Position numbers and translations under genes: made by a program
In this document: positions 61,366 through 64,000 of the stretch, piece by piece
Layout of the letters: each line of letters begins with the position of its first letter
Numbering within the stretch: position 1 is the stretch's first letter
Notes under the pieces: generated by a model
The model's database searches: none
Told to the model about the DNA's origin: nothing
What the model saw: only the letters and a program-made list of their open reading frames with translations
Source of the DNA: Dioscorea cayenensis subsp. rotundata
Taxonomy: Eukaryota > Streptophyta > Magnoliopsida > Dioscoreales > Dioscoreaceae
Assembly (NCBI RefSeq): GCF_009730915.1
Contig: NC_052480.1
Coordinates: 1,798,001 to 1,862,000 of the forward strand
Direction: 5' to 3'
Length of the DNA: 64,000 bases

Positions 61366-62209
61366 GTCTTTGAGTCCAGTGAAACCAATGATTATGAACT
61401 TGGTTTATTTCGAAAAGGAGACCCAGTATATTGAACTAGTAAACTCATTCCATACATTGGCCTTCTCATCATTACTAAGACAAGATGGGCTGAGTTTTTG
61501 CCTTACTAAGTACAAAACCCAAACATACTTTGAGGCCCAAGCTTGTATCTGTGCTGAAGGATTTTCAATAATACAAGCTACTATCAACCTTTTGACTTGG
61601 AAAGAAGAGATAAGAACTGGAAATATTGTTATAACTCGTAACGCACTATTTGAACACGATTTGCTGAAAAAATTGATAATCTCCAAACCCAAACAACTAC
61701 AAGGCCTAACCCACTTTCCATGGAAACTGAAACATATCATTAATTCTATGATGGAAAGCTATCCAAAACACTTTGTGGTGCTTGAAATTCAAAGTGTTCC
61801 TCCGCATTTCCAAGACTATCCTGCCCCAGCCCAACATTATATCAGAATAGATGTGGTTCATTATGGCAAACCAAAAACTCATGAATGGGATACCAATTTT
61901 TATCATGTCCAAATACCAACAGAAGAGAGAATTATGAGGTGGCGAGCCTATTCTTTGACCGTGGCTCCGAAAAAATTTCGCACTTTCTATCTAATCGGAG
62001 AACATCCCCATTTGAAAATCTATTCAACAATAAGTGCTCGATATTACAAATCTCTTATGCAGGGAACTATCATAACTGAACATATCCTTACGGAGCACTT
62101 AAAGGACTGTAAAGCAACATGGCACTATACCATTCTTAGCTATATTCTACAATCTCACTCAAAGTCACTACGGTATGTGTATTTTAAGGGTCTACTATAC
62201 TATATTTAG
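61349..62209 (+). CDS. Unidentified 286-aa ORF at the 3' end of the viral locus
   Basis: The longest clean ORF in the viral locus, from ATG 61349 to TAG 62207-62209. It directly abuts, and slightly enters, the right non-coding arm. Features are a Cys pair in a CICAEGF segment, aromatic-rich strands in the middle, YHVQIPTEERIMRWR, and no signal peptide or membrane helix. It follows a coiled-coil ORF with a 17-nt overlap. Position (last ORF before the intergenic arm) suggests a 3' accessory or transactivator-like caulimovirid protein, but I recognise no family motif. It may be unexpressed; its openness amid broken neighbours is notable. Confidence 0.45.
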   Translation: MKKSHKSLSPVKPMIMNLVYFEKETQYIELVNSFHTLAFSSLLRQDGLSFCLTKYKTQTYFEAQACICAEGFSIIQATINLLTWKEEIRTGNIVITRNALFEHDLLKKLIISKPKQLQGLTHFPWKLKHIINSMMESYPKHFVVLEIQSVPPHFQDYPAPAQHYIRIDVVHYGKPKTHEWDTNFYHVQIPTEERIMRWRAYSLTVAPKKFRTFYLIGEHPHLKIYSTISARYYKSLMQGTIITEHILTEHLKDCKATWHYTILSYILQSHSKSLRYVYFKGLLYYI

Positions 62210-62722
62210 CTATATTCTATAATCTCACTCAAAGTCACTACTATATGTGTATTCATTATATATTACTTGTAATATACTACGATAATGCATTAATATATGG
62301 TAGTATATCAGTTTATATCCTAAGTCCTCTTCATTGAGAAAAGTGTTATACATATTATTATATAAGCTATTAGATATTCATATATTTCTAGTACAGTGGT
62401 CATAGCCAAAATAGTATAGGAGCCTAGGATCTAAATGGAGTACTAGTATTCCAGAGAGGTGTGCAAGTGGGCTCCTTTAGGGAGTAAAGAAATGGCCAGA
62501 CAATGCTGAGTCTTCTTAATTTCCTTGTTGCCCATGTCCCTCTTAACATATACAATATACTCCATTACGATAATATAATTTTTTGCAAGAATAAAATGAT
62601 AAGATTATTTGAATTTAAATAAACTACTGCATTAGTAAGTAAATAAACTAGATCTTCTTCTAGTATACTAAACTATTTTGCAGAAAATAAATTACACTAT
62701 TTTGCTTGTAAGAAATTAAACC
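62190..62722 (-). repeat. Right arm of the long inverted repeat (viral non-coding region, inverted)
   Basis: Inverse copy of 55171-55812: for example 'gtcctcttcattgagaaaag' here mirrors 'cttttctcaatgaagaggac' on the left, and 'ttgcttgtaagaaattaaa' mirrors 'tttaatttcttacaagcaa'. The 90-bp duplication of the left arm is single here. At 62160-62260 the 'gtcactac(g/t)(g/a)tatgtgtatt' phrase is present twice, marking the junction. Confidence 0.8.
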
Positions 62723-63474
62723 ACCTTGGAAGAAATAAATTACACTACTTTGCAATTAATAAGCTGAATTCATGAGTAAAAGATTCCCTATTCAGTACTT
62801 AGGAGATAAATTTGGTTTAATTATCACTTCTTTGATTTGTAGGCTGACCAAAGACCCGCCAAGAAAAAAGGGCCAGTACGACTACTTATGGATAAAGATA
62901 TTATTTATTGCTTCTATGTAAGCCACATATCATACCTACGCTACTATTTCCCCTCATGGCTCTCATGCTTTCGTGGGTACTTTTCGCCGGTCCTTTAGTG
63001 TGGGCTTCCATCTAAGTAACCATAATACCTTCATATCATAGGGTTCATACTTAGGTTGATCTTACTAACCTGGGGATGTTTTAGCGTTATTTGGATTGTG
63101 AGAATATAAACCCATGTACCTCTCTTTCATTTTCGGGAATAAAGACTAAGCTACCATAAGCTTATATGCAAGTAAAAGAAAAGAAATCTACTATTGCTAA
63201 TTTTATTTATGAAAGAGAAACTGACTTTTATTGATAAGAAGCTTATTGAAGTACCACACTCATGTTCCAAAGAGAAGTTCTTTGGTTCTTGCTTAGTATC
63301 TCAGCCTTACAACTGACTCTTATATAGACATACATGACTCTTTTTCATGACAATAATGCCCTTGGTTTTATTCTATACTAGGGGCACTACATGGGAAAGC
63401 TGAGAAATTAAGGTACCACTAGTAGGCGTTTAATTAGCCTACTTTGAACTGTACGTTTTCTAGCTTTTCCAAGG
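62723..63474. other. Region between viral arm and ADH-like gene
   Basis: About 750 bp without a gene. It starts with a second, diverged copy of the arm phrase 'aataaattacacta(c/t)tttgc' and then moves to less AT-biased DNA (62850-63100) with short unique stretches. It probably includes more viral leader or 3'-flank material and the ADH-like 3' flank. Confidence 0.35.
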
Positions 63475-63482
63475 TAATCAGA

Positions 63483-64000
63483 TCAACCATCCATGCGAAT
63501 GATGCAGCGGAGACTATCACCGTTGAGCATGAACTCGTAAGCCTTGTTGATCTCGGCGAATGGCACTTGATGAGTGATGAATTTCTCCAGTACTAGCTCC
63601 TGCATCAGTTATCAGAACAATGACTTAGATAACACAATGTGAGAATGATTTCTGAAATTTCAATCATCACCTTGTTCATATACTTCTCCACAACAGCAGG
63701 AAGATCGGTTCGCGGTTTATAGTTTCCAAAGAGGGTTCCTTTATGTCCTCTGATGCAGCAGATTCATAGGATGTGTCTTAAAGACGGCGTCTTTGTGCGG
63801 CACTCCAACCAGAACAGCAACACCCCAACCCTGAGATATCAAATCATCCATACAATTCACAAGCATAAAAGCATCCGAGCGAAAATCAAACACGACAAAA
63901 AGAGTTTCGAAGAAAAAAATACATCATGAACACATTCAAAATGCAGATATCATCGCATCAACATCACCGGTGCACTCAATACTCTGATCAACTCCCCCAC
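63483..64000 (-). pseudogene. Alcohol dehydrogenase-like gene, 3' part, with frame breaks (right copy)
   Basis: Zinc-type medium-chain alcohol dehydrogenase-like gene entering from the right edge. Exons visible: >64000-63923 (SIECTGDVDAMISAF), 63830-63671 ([17 protein letters not shown] ... [18 protein letters not shown]) and 63599-63483 (ELVLEKFITHQVPFAEI ... LRCIIRMDG, stop TGA). Borders are GT-AG. The first has an extra T (GCATTTTGAATG) giving a TGA, and the second (160 nt, 3n+1) has lost two bases near 63766, giving TAA. The catalytic zinc ligands lie outside the window. Either a pseudogene or an assembly-indel artefact; the left fragment at 54912 derives from the same gene end. Confidence 0.85.

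Noticed and set aside
1-64000. tRNA, rRNA or organellar insertions
   Set aside because: No cloverleaf-like tRNA gene, rRNA stretch or plastid/mitochondrial gene was recognised; the only tRNA-related signal is the short primer-site-like 12-mer at 55819.

Overview
The window is nuclear DNA of a flowering plant. It contains intron-containing genes with GT-AG splice sites, AT-rich intergenic DNA, many (AT)n tracts, Mutator-like and hAT transposons, an L1-type LINE, and an old copy of a plant pararetrovirus. Two short telomere-like runs are built from the 6-base unit TTAGGG. That is a weak hint of a lineage with human-type telomeres, such as some Asparagales, but it does not settle the taxon. A monocot is plausible.

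1-11.6 kb is the gene-dense end. It holds the 3' part of a SAL1-like 3'(2'),5'-bisphosphate nucleotidase (+). Converging on it is a branched-chain 2-oxoacid dehydrogenase E1-alpha locus (-) with three apparent 1-base frame breaks. Next come a PSMG4/PAC4-type proteasome assembly chaperone with a 2.5 kb intron (-) and a BTB/POZ protein of the At1g63850 type (-). 11.6-37.5 kb is repeat territory: a 1.16 kb Pack-MULE carrying a PPR gene fragment; a 4.9 kb tandem array of seven ~0.7 kb units that each carry an exon-like segment; several palindromic or inverted-repeat elements; a nearly complete but dead LINE with a 19-bp target duplication; and a 6.67 kb MuDR-like element with ~265-bp terminal inverted repeats. 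The MuDR-like element is bracketed by an unusual 113-bp direct duplication.

40-44.3 kb holds a small three-exon gene of unknown function behind a cluster of ACGT/ABRE-like motifs (+). Converging on it is a complete GDP-L-galactose phosphorylase gene (VTC2-like, ascorbate synthesis, -). Its 5' leader contains a 60-codon upstream ORF that starts with ACG, the known ascorbate-feedback device of this gene. 45.7-50.7 kb has two more MULEs with identical 9-bp target duplications (TATAAAATA). One carries a duplicated acidic gene fragment and the other the 5' part of an aspartic protease gene.

51.4-54.3 kb is a complete 11-exon O-fucosyltransferase-family (GT106) gene (+), followed by a 415-bp non-autonomous hAT element. 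54.9-63.7 kb is a complex locus in which decayed caulimovirid segments with inverted non-coding arms lie between two direct copies of the 3' end of an alcohol dehydrogenase-like gene. The right-hand ADH copy runs off the window end and has frame breaks. Five genes have clean multi-exon frames (SAL1, PSMG4, BTB, VTC2, O-FucT), so the breaks in E1-alpha and ADH look local rather than a general sequence-quality problem.
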